Source: Nitrospinota bacterium
GTDB lineage: Bacteria; Nitrospinota; Nitrospinia; Nitrospinales; VA-1
Length of the DNA: 64,000 bases
NCBI GenBank assembly: GCA_027619975.1
Contig: JAQCGX010000001.1
Location: 1-64,000 of the forward strand
Reading direction: 5' to 3'
Each line of letters begins with the position of its first letter. The stretch's first letter is position 1. Shown here piece after piece: positions 27,699 through 38,528 of the stretch. Under the pieces are notes generated by a model, which did no database searches, had not been told where the DNA came from, and worked only from the letters and a program-made list of their open reading frames with translations. Made by a program: the position numbers and the translations under genes.

Positions 27699-28349
27699 AT
27701 GTCTTTTTCAAAAACCGCATGGACGGCCATCATGCCTATTTATAAATCAATTATAGAACATCCTTTCAATCAAAAACTGGCCGAGGGAACCCTGGCAAAA
27801 GAGAAGTTTCAGTTTTATATGAAACAGGATTCTCTTTATCTGGTGGATTTTGCTCGTGCGCTGGCCCTGGCGGCATCCAACGCTCAAAACCCAGACGACC
27901 TGGTCCTCTTGCTCGATTTTTCCAAAGGCGCCATTGTTGCCGAACGCAGTCTGCATGAATTTTATTTCGATTTCTACGGGATTCAACTGGATGTCAGCCA
28001 GGCGCCGGGATGTTTCTCTTACACGCATTTTCTGATTGCTACCGCCACCCATGCAAGTTATGAAGAAACTCTTGGGGCTTTGCTTCCCTGCTTTTGGATT
28101 TACCGGGAAGTGGGAATGCACATCCATAAGAACGCGGCGCAGGACAACCCTTACCAAAAATGGATCGATACGTATTCAGGGGATGAGTTTCAGGAGATCG
28201 TTCAAAACGCCATCGACCTGACCGATCGAGTGGCCAAACGGGCCAATATGCAACAAACTGAAAAAATGCACGCAGCCTTCGTCATGTCCACTCGTCTGGA
28301 ATGGATGTTCTGGGACAGTGCGTACCGGATGGAGCAGTGGAAACCTTGA
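27699..28349 (+). CDS. tenA: TenA family aminopyrimidine aminohydrolase (thiaminase II)
   Basis: This 216-residue all-helical protein has the TenA core: FYMKQDSLYLVDFARALA near the N-terminus and LLPCFWIYREVG with the presumed active-site Cys. The C-terminal Trp/Tyr-rich segment RLEWMFWDSAYRMEQW is also present. TenA hydrolyses aminopyrimidine degradation products of thiamin to regenerate HMP, which ThiD then phosphorylates. The start at 27699 is well supported by GGAGG seven bases upstream. It is 11 bases after thiD, so an operon is likely. Confidence 0.93.
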   Translation: MSFSKTAWTAIMPIYKSIIEHPFNQKLAEGTLAKEKFQFYMKQDSLYLVDFARALALAASNAQNPDDLVLLLDFSKGAIVAERSLHEFYFDFYGIQLDVSQAPGCFSYTHFLIATATHASYEETLGALLPCFWIYREVGMHIHKNAAQDNPYQKWIDTYSGDEFQEIVQNAIDLTDRVAKRANMQQTEKMHAAFVMSTRLEWMFWDSAYRMEQWKP

Positions 28350-28548
28350 AACAGGTTTACTATTAAAATCAATCCGGAGAATGATTTTTTTCAGTTTGAA
28401 AGCAAGAAGGGTCAGGTCGTCAGGCAATTCTGAATTTTTTGGAATCAACGGTGAACCAATACCGCTTCATCTCCGCAGATTTTCTCCCAAAAATTTTTCT
28501 ACAGGGGTACTTCTGTTTTGCTCTCACGCTGAGCAAAAAAAGTTGCTC

Positions 28549-28722
28549 TTACAGAGAGAGTTTCTTTTCCTGGATTTCGGCTCTTCTGGTTTTAGTTAGT
28601 TTTCCAAGTTCACCCAACGCTTTTCTAGCCCTGGCCGCTGCTGCTTTTACATTTTTAGTTTCAAAGTTTTCATTTTCAGCGAGGTAGGTTTCATACGCAG
28701 CAACAATTTGATCATGGGTCAT
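28549..28722 (-). CDS. Small helical basic protein, histone H1-like tail character
   Basis: This 57-residue protein starts at the ATG at 28722, which has AGGA upstream (a further-upstream start at 28767 is less likely). The sequence MTHDQIVAAYETYL followed by KAAAARARKALGELGKLTK is Ala/Lys-rich and helical, like small nucleoid or structural proteins. Function is unknown. Confidence 0.55.
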   Translation of the reverse strand: MTHDQIVAAYETYLAENENFETKNVKAAAARARKALGELGKLTKTRRAEIQEKKLSL

Positions 28723-28889
28723 GTTTGATTCCTTTTTAATATTTTTTTTAATACGTCTTAGATACAAGAGGACACATTATAAACCGAGACGGAGAAAGGT
28801 GGGAATTTTTTTTTCTTTGAATGGTTACCTAAAAAAATTACATTGGAAACGAACGCGTCGCGGTCCCGGTGATCTCAGCTATTATTTTT

Positions 28890-30506
28890 TCAATAAGGTG
28901 GAAGCGTTGTCAAGCGGGTGTCCTCGACAGGTCCGCCCACGGTGAAATGGTAAAGGCTTTGGTAGCTCATGTCCTGAATCCCAAAAATCTGATGGACGGG
29001 ATCGTCAAAAAAACATCCTATCCCGGTACTACGAACTCCACTGACTTCCGCCTGCAGGTATAAAACCTGTCCTATAGCCCCGCACTCCCAGTAAAGACGG
29101 GGATAAAACCACGAGCCATATTTTTTGAGCGGTTCTTCAAAAGCGCTGATCATTCCCAAACTGAAACAGCCATTAGCCGCGATTTCCTGCCCGCAGGAAA
29201 CGGATGCCGCAGTCCTCATCGTGTCTCTCTGATCCAGCAAAAATAAATCCAATTCCGCGGGACACCCTTCGGGTTTTTCCCATAAAAAATTGGGTTTAAA
29301 TTTTGCCTTCAAGTCCTGCAAATGATTTTTGTTGCGCACAAGAAAATACAATCCTTTAGGAAGATCATCGACCCGATGTACGAATAATCCCAAATGCACA
29401 TTGGGTTCCCAGGGAAGCATCTGGAAGGGCAGGGGACAGGCCTCGGGAATTGTTTTTATTAAAAATTGGTAAAAAGTTTCCCGGTTGATTGTGGTGCGTC
29501 CGTCCATGGCAACAGCGCTTCTGCGTTGATGAATGGCTTTCCTTAATGGAAACAAATCTTCATCAAGCCGTTTTGATAAAGATCCAGTGTCAAAATTAAA
29601 ATTTGGCTGGCCCCCGGTAAATGGTTTTTTCGTATTTTGAGAAACTTCGTCTATCCCTGACCAGGCAACATGAGATTTACTGAGAATATTGGGGGTTCCG
29701 CACCAGTTTACATTTGTAAAACTATCCAGCACCTGTTGTTTATCAAAATTCCAGTCACTTGAAATTTCATTCGGGGAAATAGCCATCAGACATTCCGGAA
29801 CTTCCACCTCATCCTCGTTCTTTTCTGTTAATCCGAGAATGATTTCTAAATCATCACATCCCAATTGATCCAGTAAAACGGCTCGCCAACCCAAACCGGC
29901 GCAAGCGATGTTGATTGCCGCCAACGCATGTCCCAGATCATGATGGCAGTACCGAAAAGCCCGCAGACCGTACTTCCAGGCTTCCCGCCAGTAGATGGAA
30001 CTCAAGCCGATAAAGATCGTGTCACCGGGCAATCCAGCCAGCATTTTTGTCCATATTTCGATGGGGAAGGTGGCTCGAACTTCTAAACCATGCAACCTAG
30101 GGGAGTAATGAAAGATGGCGGGAGTTTGAGATAAACCCTGCAAAGGGCCGGAGATCAGATATCCTTCGGTCGGGTGCAGGTTGCCGCTCGATGGATTGAC
30201 CCGGAGCGCCCATTTGGAACCCTGGAAGCTCTTCCAGGCTGATAGTGCGAGACTGTCAAAAAATAACTGCGAGACGGACTCAAAGCTCAAAGGAGAAGCT
30301 GCGACCGCGGACGGTTGGAGTGCTTCCGCAAAGAAAGGTTTTTCCGTCGGAGGTATTTTTTTTAAGGGGATGACCTCTGCGCCTTCGTATCTCCTGAAGG
30401 GATCGGGCTGGGAATCCCAATCCAAGTATCCAGGGCCTGGGGCAAAGGAATGAGTTCCGTGTTTGGAGGACTGGTGATATCGGGAGACTTTATCAAAGGC
30501 AGACAT
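28890..30506 (-). CDS. SagB/ThcOx-type double nitroreductase-family protein
   Basis: This 538-residue protein has two nitroreductase-like halves. The first (about 55-270) contains a SagB-like segment: WALRVNPSSGNLHPTEGYL, then HYSPRLHGLEVRA and FRYCHHDLGHALAAINIACAGLGW. The second (about 310-538) contains RRSAVAMDGRTTI, GLFVHRV, YLQAEVSGVRSTGIGCFFDD. FMN is the expected cofactor. SagB-like enzymes oxidise azoline rings in peptide natural products, but no cyclodehydratase or precursor peptide gene is adjacent. A general nitroreductase-like role is equally possible. The flanking genes give no hint. Confidence 0.8.
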   Translation of the reverse strand: MSAFDKVSRYHQSSKHGTHSFAPGPGYLDWDSQPDPFRRYEGAEVIPLKKIPPTEKPFFAEALQPSAVAASPLSFESVSQLFFDSLALSAWKSFQGSKWALRVNPSSGNLHPTEGYLISGPLQGLSQTPAIFHYSPRLHGLEVRATFPIEIWTKMLAGLPGDTIFIGLSSIYWREAWKYGLRAFRYCHHDLGHALAAINIACAGLGWRAVLLDQLGCDDLEIILGLTEKNEDEVEVPECLMAISPNEISSDWNFDKQQVLDSFTNVNWCGTPNILSKSHVAWSGIDEVSQNTKKPFTGGQPNFNFDTGSLSKRLDEDLFPLRKAIHQRRSAVAMDGRTTINRETFYQFLIKTIPEACPLPFQMLPWEPNVHLGLFVHRVDDLPKGLYFLVRNKNHLQDLKAKFKPNFLWEKPEGCPAELDLFLLDQRDTMRTAASVSCGQEIAANGCFSLGMISAFEEPLKKYGSWFYPRLYWECGAIGQVLYLQAEVSGVRSTGIGCFFDDPVHQIFGIQDMSYQSLYHFTVGGPVEDTRLTTLPPY

Positions 30507-30716
30507 GGTTCTCTTTTCATTTAAAAGTTATTAAGGGCTCTACGGCCCAGGCAAAATAATTGATTGATAGAGAATATCAGAGAAATTGACATATTCGGGA
30601 GGCTCAATTAAAGTAACTGCATCCATCTGCCTCGGAGGTGGCCCATGATTACTGGGAATATGCGGCAGATTTCTCTGAGCCCACACATTCTAACCAGCAA
30701 CCTGTCAGGACAAAAA

Positions 30717-31160
30717 ATGAAAATATGGGTCGATGCAGACGCTTGCCCCAGGGCGGTCAAAGACATTTTATTCCGCGTGGCGGACCGGACAGAAATATCG
30801 GTGATATTTGTTGCCAATCAGTGGTTGCGTCTGCCGAACTCCATGTTTATTCATTTGGTTCAAGTGGGGCAAGGGGCGGATATCGCCGATGATGAGATTG
30901 CCAATAAATGCGAAGCCGGGGATTTAATCATCACAGCCGACATCCCGCTCGCCGCCCGCATCGTAGAAAAGGGTGCGCTGGCTCTCGACCCGCGCGGCAG
31001 GCTGTACGATAAAAATAATATTGGGCAAATATTGGATATGCGCAATTTCATGGATACCTTGCGCGGTAGCGGCGTCGAAACCGGCGGCCCGAGCAGTTTT
31101 GGCCAGCGGGAACGGTTCAAGTTCGCCAATGAACTGGATAAGTTTATTGCCTGTCAGTGA
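30717..31160 (+). CDS. YaiI/YqxD family protein (DUF188)
   Basis: This 147-residue protein has the family signature MKIWVDADACPRAVKDIL and the DLIITADIPLAARIVEKGALALDPRG segment. The start at 30717 is preferred over 30645 because of AGGA at 30707-30710 and the family N-terminus. The fold is PIN-like, but biochemical function is not established. It is followed after 60 bases by a DUF523/DUF1722 gene. Confidence 0.88.
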   Translation: MKIWVDADACPRAVKDILFRVADRTEISVIFVANQWLRLPNSMFIHLVQVGQGADIADDEIANKCEAGDLIITADIPLAARIVEKGALALDPRGRLYDKNNIGQILDMRNFMDTLRGSGVETGGPSSFGQRERFKFANELDKFIACQ

Positions 31161-31219
31161 GGAGAAATGCGTGCCCGCAAATGAGCCGCCTACCTTCATT
31201 AAGGGAAAGATATTGAGGT

Positions 31220-32182
31220 ATGGAAAACGATGGTGAAAAAATCCGGCTCGGTATCAGCAGTTGTTTGTTAGGTGAAAAAGTTCGATGGAATGGAGAGCAT
31301 AAGGAAAACCGGGTTGCCAAGGAGATACTGGGAAAATACTTTGAATATGTCTCCGTATGCCCGGAAGTGGAAGTCGGAATGGGGGTTCCGAGAGAAACAG
31401 TTCATTTGTGGGGAACGAAAGATTCGCAACATCTGGTTGGAACAAAATCAGGAAAAGATTGGACAGAAAAAATGCTCCGGTTCAGTGAGGAGAAAAATCG
31501 AGAATTAGCTTCGCATCGCTTGAGTGGTTTTATTTTCAAAAAAGGGTCGCCTTCCTGTGGCGTCAGTCGCATCCCGGTTTATTCAGAATCCGGCTACAAG
31601 CTAAATATCCAGGCTCAGGGATTATTTGCCGGGGCCTTTATAGCTGAGTTTCCTTCGATTCCCGTTGAAGAAGAAGGCCGGTTAGATGATATCAAAATCC
31701 GTGAAAATTTTATCGTTCGCGTGTTCAGTTTTTACCGACTGCAAAATTTGTTTCAAGGAGGTTTTTCCACGGGAGCGTTGGTAAACTTTCATTGTCGGCA
31801 AAAAATGTTACTGCTGTCTCACAGCAGAAAGCATTATGACGCTTTGGGTCGCCTGGTGGCCGACGCCAAAGTGTATCCTCCAAAAGAATTGAAAAACCGC
31901 TACTTCCAGCTGTTCATGGAAGGGCTGACTTATAAATCCACACCGAAGAAAAATACCGATGCGCTTTTACATATGTTGGGATTTTTAAAAAAGCATCTGA
32001 CGAAGGAAGAAAAGCAGGATATTTTGTCAACTTTGGAAAATTACCGAAAAAAACTCGTGCCTCTCATTGTGCCTATCACCCTGATAAAGCAACATGTGGA
32101 AAAACGCAACATCACTTATCTGCTCGATCAGGTGTATCTGAATCCGCATCCCAAAGAGCTGATGCTACGAAACCATGTGTGA
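31220..32182 (+). CDS. DUF523-DUF1722 fusion protein
   Basis: This 320-residue protein has an N-terminal DUF523 domain (about 1-150; LGISSCLLGEKVRWNGEHK, VSVCPEVEVGMGVPRE, KKGSPSCGV) and a C-terminal DUF1722 (YbgA-like) domain (about 190-310; LLLSHSRKHYDALGRLVA, PKELMLRNHV). The conserved Cys residues in SSCLLG, VCPE and SPSCG could bind a metal or cluster. The family is often linked to photolyase genes, but no photolyase is seen here. Function is unknown. Confidence 0.88.
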   Translation: MENDGEKIRLGISSCLLGEKVRWNGEHKENRVAKEILGKYFEYVSVCPEVEVGMGVPRETVHLWGTKDSQHLVGTKSGKDWTEKMLRFSEEKNRELASHRLSGFIFKKGSPSCGVSRIPVYSESGYKLNIQAQGLFAGAFIAEFPSIPVEEEGRLDDIKIRENFIVRVFSFYRLQNLFQGGFSTGALVNFHCRQKMLLLSHSRKHYDALGRLVADAKVYPPKELKNRYFQLFMEGLTYKSTPKKNTDALLHMLGFLKKHLTKEEKQDILSTLENYRKKLVPLIVPITLIKQHVEKRNITYLLDQVYLNPHPKELMLRNHV

Positions 32183-32379
32183 GAGGTTCCTTACCAATCA
32201 CCGCCCTCAGCTTGTAGCAATTTGGCGCTGGAGGTCATGGCTCGCATTTATTCAGATCGCCGCAATCTTTTGAAATCTCGCGACTTGAGACCAAACGTTT
32301 CCATATATTCGACTTGAATGGCTTTTTTTGCTGAATTTTTTTCGTATTTCCATTAACTTAAGATAGTGAGGGAACGCGA

Positions 32380-32544
32380 CTATGAATATAAAAAACAATC
32401 TGATAGCTGAAGCAGATTGTATTTCTGGCGCAAGATTCCCACCACCAGGGATAAAATGCAGAGGCTAAGAAATCCGATACGTCCTGCGGTGATCTGAATA
32501 TCGGAGTCATTCATTAACCACCATCCAGTAATTGCGAGGCCCAT
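32380..32544 (-). CDS. Possible small membrane protein, divergent from glgP
   Basis: A 54-residue frame has one clear hydrophobic helix (GRIGFLSLCILSLVVGIL). Its ATG and the glgP ATG are formed by the two strands of a CATG, so the ORFs diverge with overlapping starts. There is no homology that I recognise, so it could be a chance frame in the 360-base gap 32183-32542, which otherwise holds nothing visible. Confidence 0.25.
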   Translation of the reverse strand: MGLAITGWWLMNDSDIQITAGRIGFLSLCILSLVVGILRQKYNLLQLSDCFLYS

Positions 32545-35032
32545 GAACAAACCGGAATTGATTACAGTTGATACTCTGAGCAATGGAAAGAGTGTTGAAG
32601 CTCTGAAAAGTTCTTTTAATGCGCATCGTAAATACACCCTGGCTAAAACCCAGTCCGGGGCAACCCAGATGGATCTTTATAAAAGTCTGGCTCTGGTGGT
32701 GCGCGATCGCCTGGTGGAAAAGTGGCTTGAGACGAAGAAATCGCAATACGATGCAGACGTCAAACGGGTGAATTACCTGTCCATGGAATATCTGGTAGGC
32801 CGAGTTTTGACCCAGAACATGACCAACCTCGGTTTAGAGGAAAAAATTGCAAGTGCCGTTCGGGAACTGGGCTACGATCTCGAGGAGTTAGAGGAGACGG
32901 AAATCGAGGCGGGATTGGGTAACGGCGGCTTGGGCCGGTTGGCGTCCTGTTTTCTCGAATCCATGGCGACCCTGGATCTTCCGGCGAACGGTTACGGGAT
33001 GCGTTACGAGTTCGGAATTTTCCATCAGCACTTTCACGATGGCTACCAGGTGGAGGACGCCGATAACTGGCTGAGGCAGGGCAATCCCTGGGAGATTTCC
33101 AGGCCGGAACATCTTCATCCCATCAAATTTTATGGCCGCGTCAGGCACACCGCGCACCCCGATGGCACCGAGACCTATGACTGGGTAGATACGCACGATA
33201 ACGTCATGGCCATGGGTTACGACATTCTCATTCCGGGGTACCAGTGTCAAACAGTGAACAGTCTGCGACTGTGGAGCGCACGGTCCACCGAAGAGTTCGA
33301 CTTTCAGCATTTCAATGAAGGAGATTATATTCAGGCCGTCGGTGAAAAGCAGAGAAATGAAACCATCTCGAAAGTGCTTTACCCCAACGACAAATCGATC
33401 CAGGGCAGGGAACTACGGCTGAAGCAGGAATATTTCTTCGTTTCCGCTTCGTTGCAGGATATTATCGCACGCTACAAATACGGTCACTCCAGCTTCGATC
33501 AGCTTCCCGATAAAATTGCGATTCAATTGAATGACACGCACCCCTCCCTGGCGGTTCCGGAGCTGATGCGAATTCTTATCGATGTCGAAGGAATGGCCTG
33601 GGAGAAGGCCTGGGACATCACCGTTCCTACCATGGGATACACCAACCACACGGTTTTGCCTGAGGCCTTGGAAAAATGGTCCGTGGAACTTTTGGCGCAT
33701 GTGTTGCCTAGGCATCTACAGATTATTTTTGAAATCAACCGTCGGTTTCTGATTCAGGTAGAGGAGCGATTCCCGGAAGACCCCGATCGTCTGGAGCGTA
33801 TGTCCATCATTGAGGAGGGGCCGGTAAAGTTTGTGCGAATGCACAATTTAGCTCTGGTCGGCAGTCATGCGGTGAACGGTGTGGCGGCCTTGCACACGGA
33901 AATTCTCAAAAAAAGTTTGTTCAAGGATTTCCATGAAATGTTTCCTGAGAGGATTCAAAATAAAACCAACGGCATCACCCAGCGGATCTGGTTGAAAGAA
34001 TGCAATCCCAAACTATCCGAGTTGATCAATGAAAAAATCGGTCCCGCCTGGATCAAGGATCTCCCGCAATTAAAAAAGTTGTTGCCTTTGGCAGAGGATC
34101 CAGATTTTCGCCGACGTTGGGCTGAAATTAAACAGATCAATAAAAATTATCTGGCCGATCATATTCAGCGGACAATGGCTATTCAGGTCGACCCTGAATC
34201 GCTTTTTGATGTGCAGATCAAGCGTGTTCATGAATACAAAAGACAGTTGTTGAACATCCTGCACGTCATCGTTCTTTACACACGGATCATTAAAAGTCCG
34301 GAAGGCAATCACTTGCCGCGCACGGTCCTGTTTTCTGGAAAAGCCGCGCCCGGCTACGCTATGGCCAAAACAATCATCAAGCTGATCAACAGCGTGGCAA
34401 AAACCATCAACTCAGACGATCAAATTGGCGACAGACTACGGGTGGTTTATCTACCAAACTATTCCGTGTCCCTGGCGGAGAAAATTATCCCCGCCGCCAA
34501 CCTGTCCCAGCAAACCTCCACCGCCGGGATGGAAGCCTCGGGAACCGGCAATATGAAACTCGCTTTGAATGGGGCGCTGACTTTAGGAACCCTCGATGGA
34601 GCGAATATCGAGATTCTGGAAGAAGTGGGGAAAGAGAATATTTACATTTTCGGTCTCACCGCTGAAGAAGTCGAAAATACCAAGCAAAACGATTATCGGC
34701 CCAAGGAGATTTATCTGGCGAATAAGGAATTGAAGCTGGCGATCGATATGATTCAGGAAGGGTTTTTCTGCCCCGAAAACCCCGGCATATTTCATCCCAT
34801 TGTGGATTCTCTGCTCAATCAGGGAGACCGGTTTATGGTGCTTGCAGACTTTGAATCTTATTGCCAGGCGCAACAAAAGATTGAGGAGGAGTTTAGAAAC
34901 ACTGACCTTTGGACGAAAAAGTCAATCATCAACTCAGCCTGTATGGGCAAGTTTTCCAGCGATCGGACCATTTCTGAATACGCCAGGGATATCTGGGACG
35001 TCAAGCCGCACCGGGTCAGTCCCACAGAGTAA
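32543..35032 (+). CDS. glgP: Glycogen/starch phosphorylase
   Basis: This 829-residue protein covers the full usual length of the family. Diagnostic segments include EAGLGNGGLGRLASCFLESMATL, VKRVHEYKRQLLN-type text (IKRVHEYKRQLLN), and EASGTGNMKLALNGALTLGTLDGANIE with the PLP-binding Lys. It releases glucose-1-phosphate from glycogen using phosphate. The gene faces a convergent GH63-like glucosidase gene with 33 bases between the stops, so the two act on glucan substrates from opposite strands. The start is the ATG at 32543. Confidence 0.95.
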   Translation: MNKPELITVDTLSNGKSVEALKSSFNAHRKYTLAKTQSGATQMDLYKSLALVVRDRLVEKWLETKKSQYDADVKRVNYLSMEYLVGRVLTQNMTNLGLEEKIASAVRELGYDLEELEETEIEAGLGNGGLGRLASCFLESMATLDLPANGYGMRYEFGIFHQHFHDGYQVEDADNWLRQGNPWEISRPEHLHPIKFYGRVRHTAHPDGTETYDWVDTHDNVMAMGYDILIPGYQCQTVNSLRLWSARSTEEFDFQHFNEGDYIQAVGEKQRNETISKVLYPNDKSIQGRELRLKQEYFFVSASLQDIIARYKYGHSSFDQLPDKIAIQLNDTHPSLAVPELMRILIDVEGMAWEKAWDITVPTMGYTNHTVLPEALEKWSVELLAHVLPRHLQIIFEINRRFLIQVEERFPEDPDRLERMSIIEEGPVKFVRMHNLALVGSHAVNGVAALHTEILKKSLFKDFHEMFPERIQNKTNGITQRIWLKECNPKLSELINEKIGPAWIKDLPQLKKLLPLAEDPDFRRRWAEIKQINKNYLADHIQRTMAIQVDPESLFDVQIKRVHEYKRQLLNILHVIVLYTRIIKSPEGNHLPRTVLFSGKAAPGYAMAKTIIKLINSVAKTINSDDQIGDRLRVVYLPNYSVSLAEKIIPAANLSQQTSTAGMEASGTGNMKLALNGALTLGTLDGANIEILEEVGKENIYIFGLTAEEVENTKQNDYRPKEIYLANKELKLAIDMIQEGFFCPENPGIFHPIVDSLLNQGDRFMVLADFESYCQAQQKIEEEFRNTDLWTKKSIINSACMGKFSSDRTISEYARDIWDVKPHRVSPTE

Positions 35033-35065
35033 CCCTGTCCTCTATTTTTACAGCCGACCCGGGGT

Positions 35066-37744
35066 TTAGGTTATTCTGGGTTGCATTAATTTCGCTATCA
35101 AAGCCGTCCAGCCCGTTTGATGGGAAGCCCCCAGACCGCGTCCCGTATCGCCGTCAAAGTACTCGTAAAACAGGATGTGATCCTTGAAGTGGGGGTCGGT
35201 CTGCATCTTTTCCTGGCCATGGTAAACCGCCCTCTGTCCCTTTTCATCGCGCAAAAAAATTCGCGTCAATCGGCGGGATAATTCATTAGCGGCATCGTTG
35301 ATGGTGATGAATTTGTTTGAACCTGTGGGATATTCGATTTTGAAGTCGTTGCCGTAGTAGTGATGAAACTTTTGCAGGGATTCAATGATGAGAAAGTTTA
35401 GTGGAAGCCAGATGGGTCCCCGCCAGTTGGAATTACCCCCGAACATATACGAGTCCGACTCTCCGGAACTGTAGGAAACAGTTGTATCGTGTCCATCGTG
35501 TTTGAAAATATAAGGGTGGTCTTTGTGGATCTTTGAGAGTGATCGTACCCCATAGTCGGATAGAAACTCAGTTTCGTCCAGCACCCGTTTGATCAAACAT
35601 TTCACGCGACGGCCGCGCAGAAGCGAAAGAAGACGACGTTTACCAAGCCCCGGTTCGGTCCAGTGCGAAATCAACTGGCACAGGTCGGGGCGGTTATTAA
35701 GAAACCATTTGAGACGCCGGTTAAAATTTGGAACTTTACTCAACAAAGCGGGCTCAAGAGTTTCCACCGCAAACAGGGGAATCAAACCCACCAGGGATCG
35801 AACCTTGAGCGGCATTGTTTTGTTGTCCGAAAAGTTCAGGACATCGTAAAAAAACTGATCCTCTTCGTCCCAGAGCTTGAAACCCTTGTCGCCGATATTA
35901 TTCATTGCCTCCGCAATGTGCAGAAAATGTTCGAAAAACTTGCTGGCGATATCTTCATAGACCGGGTTCCGCAAAGCCAGCTCAAGAGCGATGCGCATCA
36001 TATTGAGGCAATACATGGCCATCCAGCTGGTTCCGTCGGCCTGATTCAGGTGACCTCCAATGGGCAGGGGTTTGCTGCGGTCGAAAACCCCGATATTATC
36101 CAACCCGAGAAACCCGCCTTGAAAAATGTTCAATCCATGGGCATCCTTGCGATTGACCCACCAGGTGAAATTGAGAAGGAGTTTGTGAAACACCCTTTCG
36201 AGAAAGAAAAAATCTCCCGGACCTCCATGCCGCCTTCGGTCAATTTGATATACCCGCCAGGTTGCCCAGGCGTGGACGGGGGGATTCACGTCGCCGAAGT
36301 TCCATTCATAGGCGGGAAGCTGGCCGTTGGGATGCATGTACCACTCGCGGGTCAGTAAAAGGAGCTGAGACTTGGCGAACTCGGGGTCGATGACGGCCAT
36401 GGGGATGCAGTGAAATGCCAGGTCCCACGCGGCGTACCAGGGGTATTCCCACTTGTCGGGCATGGAGATGATGTCCGCGTTGTTCAAATGTTTCCAGTCC
36501 GAGTTGCGCCCGTGGCGGCGCTCTTCAGGAGGCGGAGGGTTGGCGGGGTCTCCCTTTAACCATAGAGGCACATCGTAAAGATAAAACTGTTTCGTCTAGA
36601 TCAAACCGGCGAACGCCTGGCGTTGAACGTTGCGGGTATCCGGATCGGAAATTTTTTCCTGCAAAGTGGCATAAAACGCATCCGCTTCATCCCGGCGCTG
36701 TTTGAATATATCGTCAAAATCCCGGAACGGTTCCGGATTTGGATGTTTGGTCAATCGGAGAATCACCGCTTCCGATCCGCCTTCAGGGACTGCAATTTTA
36801 TAAATGGCGGCGGCCTTGGTTCCTGTCATTTTTGGGTTTATGGCATGGGTATCTCCATTTACCAGAAAATCGTGAAAAGCATCTTTAAAATAACCTTTAG
36901 CCTCATTTTGCCCATTCAGGCGATTAATGTTTGTTTCGTTGTCGCAGAAAACCAGTTCGGGGTTGTCCTTGAAATAACAGAAATGAGTTCCAAGGTCAGA
37001 TGAATCGATGACCAGGTTTTCTTTTTTTTTGGTGTAAATCAGGGGTTTCTTTTTCTTTTCACTCCACGACCAGGTGTTGCGGAACCATATTTGTGGCAAT
37101 ACATGAACAGCGGCCTCTTCCGGACCACGGTTGTGGATCGTGATGCGCATGAGAATATCATCGGGAGACGCCTTGGCGTATTCCACTAAAATATCGAAAT
37201 AACGGTCCTCATCAAAAATTCCTGTATCGATTAATTCAAATTCAAGAAGGTTTTTATCCCGCCGCTTGTTTTCTTCTATAAGACGTTCATAGGGAAATTC
37301 ACTTTGCGGGTACTTATAAAGCATTTTCAGGTAGGAATGGGTGGGAGTGGCGTCCAGGTAATAATAAATTTCCTTCACATCCTCCCCGTGATTGCCTTCG
37401 GCGTTGGTCAGGCCAAAAAAACGTTCCTTCAAAGTCGAATCTTTCCCGTTCCATAAAGCCAGAGCCAGGCAAAGCCTTTGCTGATCATCGGAGATGCCCG
37501 CGATTCCATCTTCCCCCCACCGATAGGCCCGGCTGCGGGCGGCGTCATGAGAAAAATATTCCCAGGAGTCTCCTTTTTGACTATAATCTTCCCGCACGGT
37601 TCCCCACTGGCGTTCGGCAAGGTAAGGCCCCCATTGTTTCCAATTGGCCTTGTTGATATCATCCCCCTCAAGGCGCTTGTGTTCCGGGGTCATGGATGGC
37701 GACCCCTTTTCCTTTTCGGATTCTTTAGGGTTTTCGTTCTTCAT
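35066..37744 (-). pseudogene. GH63-like glucosidase, interrupted by one in-frame TAG
   Basis: The frame would encode about 892 residues but is cut by TAG at codon 383 (36596-36598), within a segment otherwise reading AFAGLI[21 protein letters not shown]. Homologues have Trp there, so TGG to TAG is likely. The N-terminal part has LAERQWGTVREDYS and a beta-sandwich-like domain. The C-terminal (alpha/alpha)6 barrel has [25 protein letters not shown]-like and [16 protein letters not shown] motifs and ends [22 protein letters not shown], as in MGH1-type GH63 proteins. It is convergent with glgP. Without suppression the barrel would be lost. Confidence 0.85.
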
Positions 37745-37985
37745 GTGGTTTCCGACAATTCATTATTACAAGAAGGAATAAGAAAGTGATCAAGGTCTCT
37801 GTTTATCCGTGAAGGTTTTGTCATCGTAATGTATGTGGGTTCATTTAGGGTTGAGAATTCAGAGCTCCGGAAAAGATTTATTGGGCGAGTCAAAATCGCC
37901 GGGATTCATAATATGACCCAAATTCACGAGATTAGAAGAATTTTTTTTTAAAAAGTAATGAAATAATTTTGAATGGGAGTGTGCA

Positions 37986-38498
37986 ATGAAGGAATGCCCT
38001 TGCGGGTCGGTGTTTCCCTACACCGATTGCTGTGGATTGTTGATAAGAGGATCGACGGTTGCCGATACAGCGGAAGACCTGATGCGGTCACGATACACGG
38101 CGTATACGCTTAAGGACTGGGACTACATCACCCGGACGACGCTACCCGATGAAAGAAAAAATTTACCGGACTTAGCAGAGGTCAACCAGGGCGTTCATTG
38201 GAAAAAACTGGAGGTATTTGGTGCGAAAAAGGGAGGAGCGACGGATCAGGAAGGGGAGGTGTCCTTCGTGGCAACTTTCACCAAAGATGGCGAGGAGGAG
38301 GTTCTTCAAGAGACATCGATATTTTTAAAAGAAGAAGGACGATGGTATTATAGCGGAAAACGGTCCAATCCCAGGACTTCTGCCCAGAAGCCAAGTCGAC
38401 CGACCAAGCCTTTTGTTCGTAGCGAGGCCAAAGTAGGGCGGAACGATCCGTGTTCTTGCGGAAGTGGGAAAAAATATAAAAAGTGCTGCGGGAAATAA
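37986..38498 (+). CDS. YchJ-family SEC-C motif protein
   Basis: This 170-residue protein has an N-terminal metal motif ([14 protein letters not shown]), the central YchJ-like domain (about 20-125, [18 protein letters not shown]) and a C-terminal SEC-C zinc motif ([18 protein letters not shown]). The SEC-C motif binds zinc and occurs in SecA and accessory proteins. YchJ function is not known. A small charged ORF follows. Start and length fit the family. Confidence 0.88.
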   Translation: MKECPCGSVFPYTDCCGLLIRGSTVADTAEDLMRSRYTAYTLKDWDYITRTTLPDERKNLPDLAEVNQGVHWKKLEVFGAKKGGATDQEGEVSFVATFTKDGEEEVLQETSIFLKEEGRWYYSGKRSNPRTSAQKPSRPTKPFVRSEAKVGRNDPCSCGSGKKYKKCCGK

Positions 38499-38528
38499 TT
38501 CGTTGCCTGTAGGGAGGCGTTGACAACC

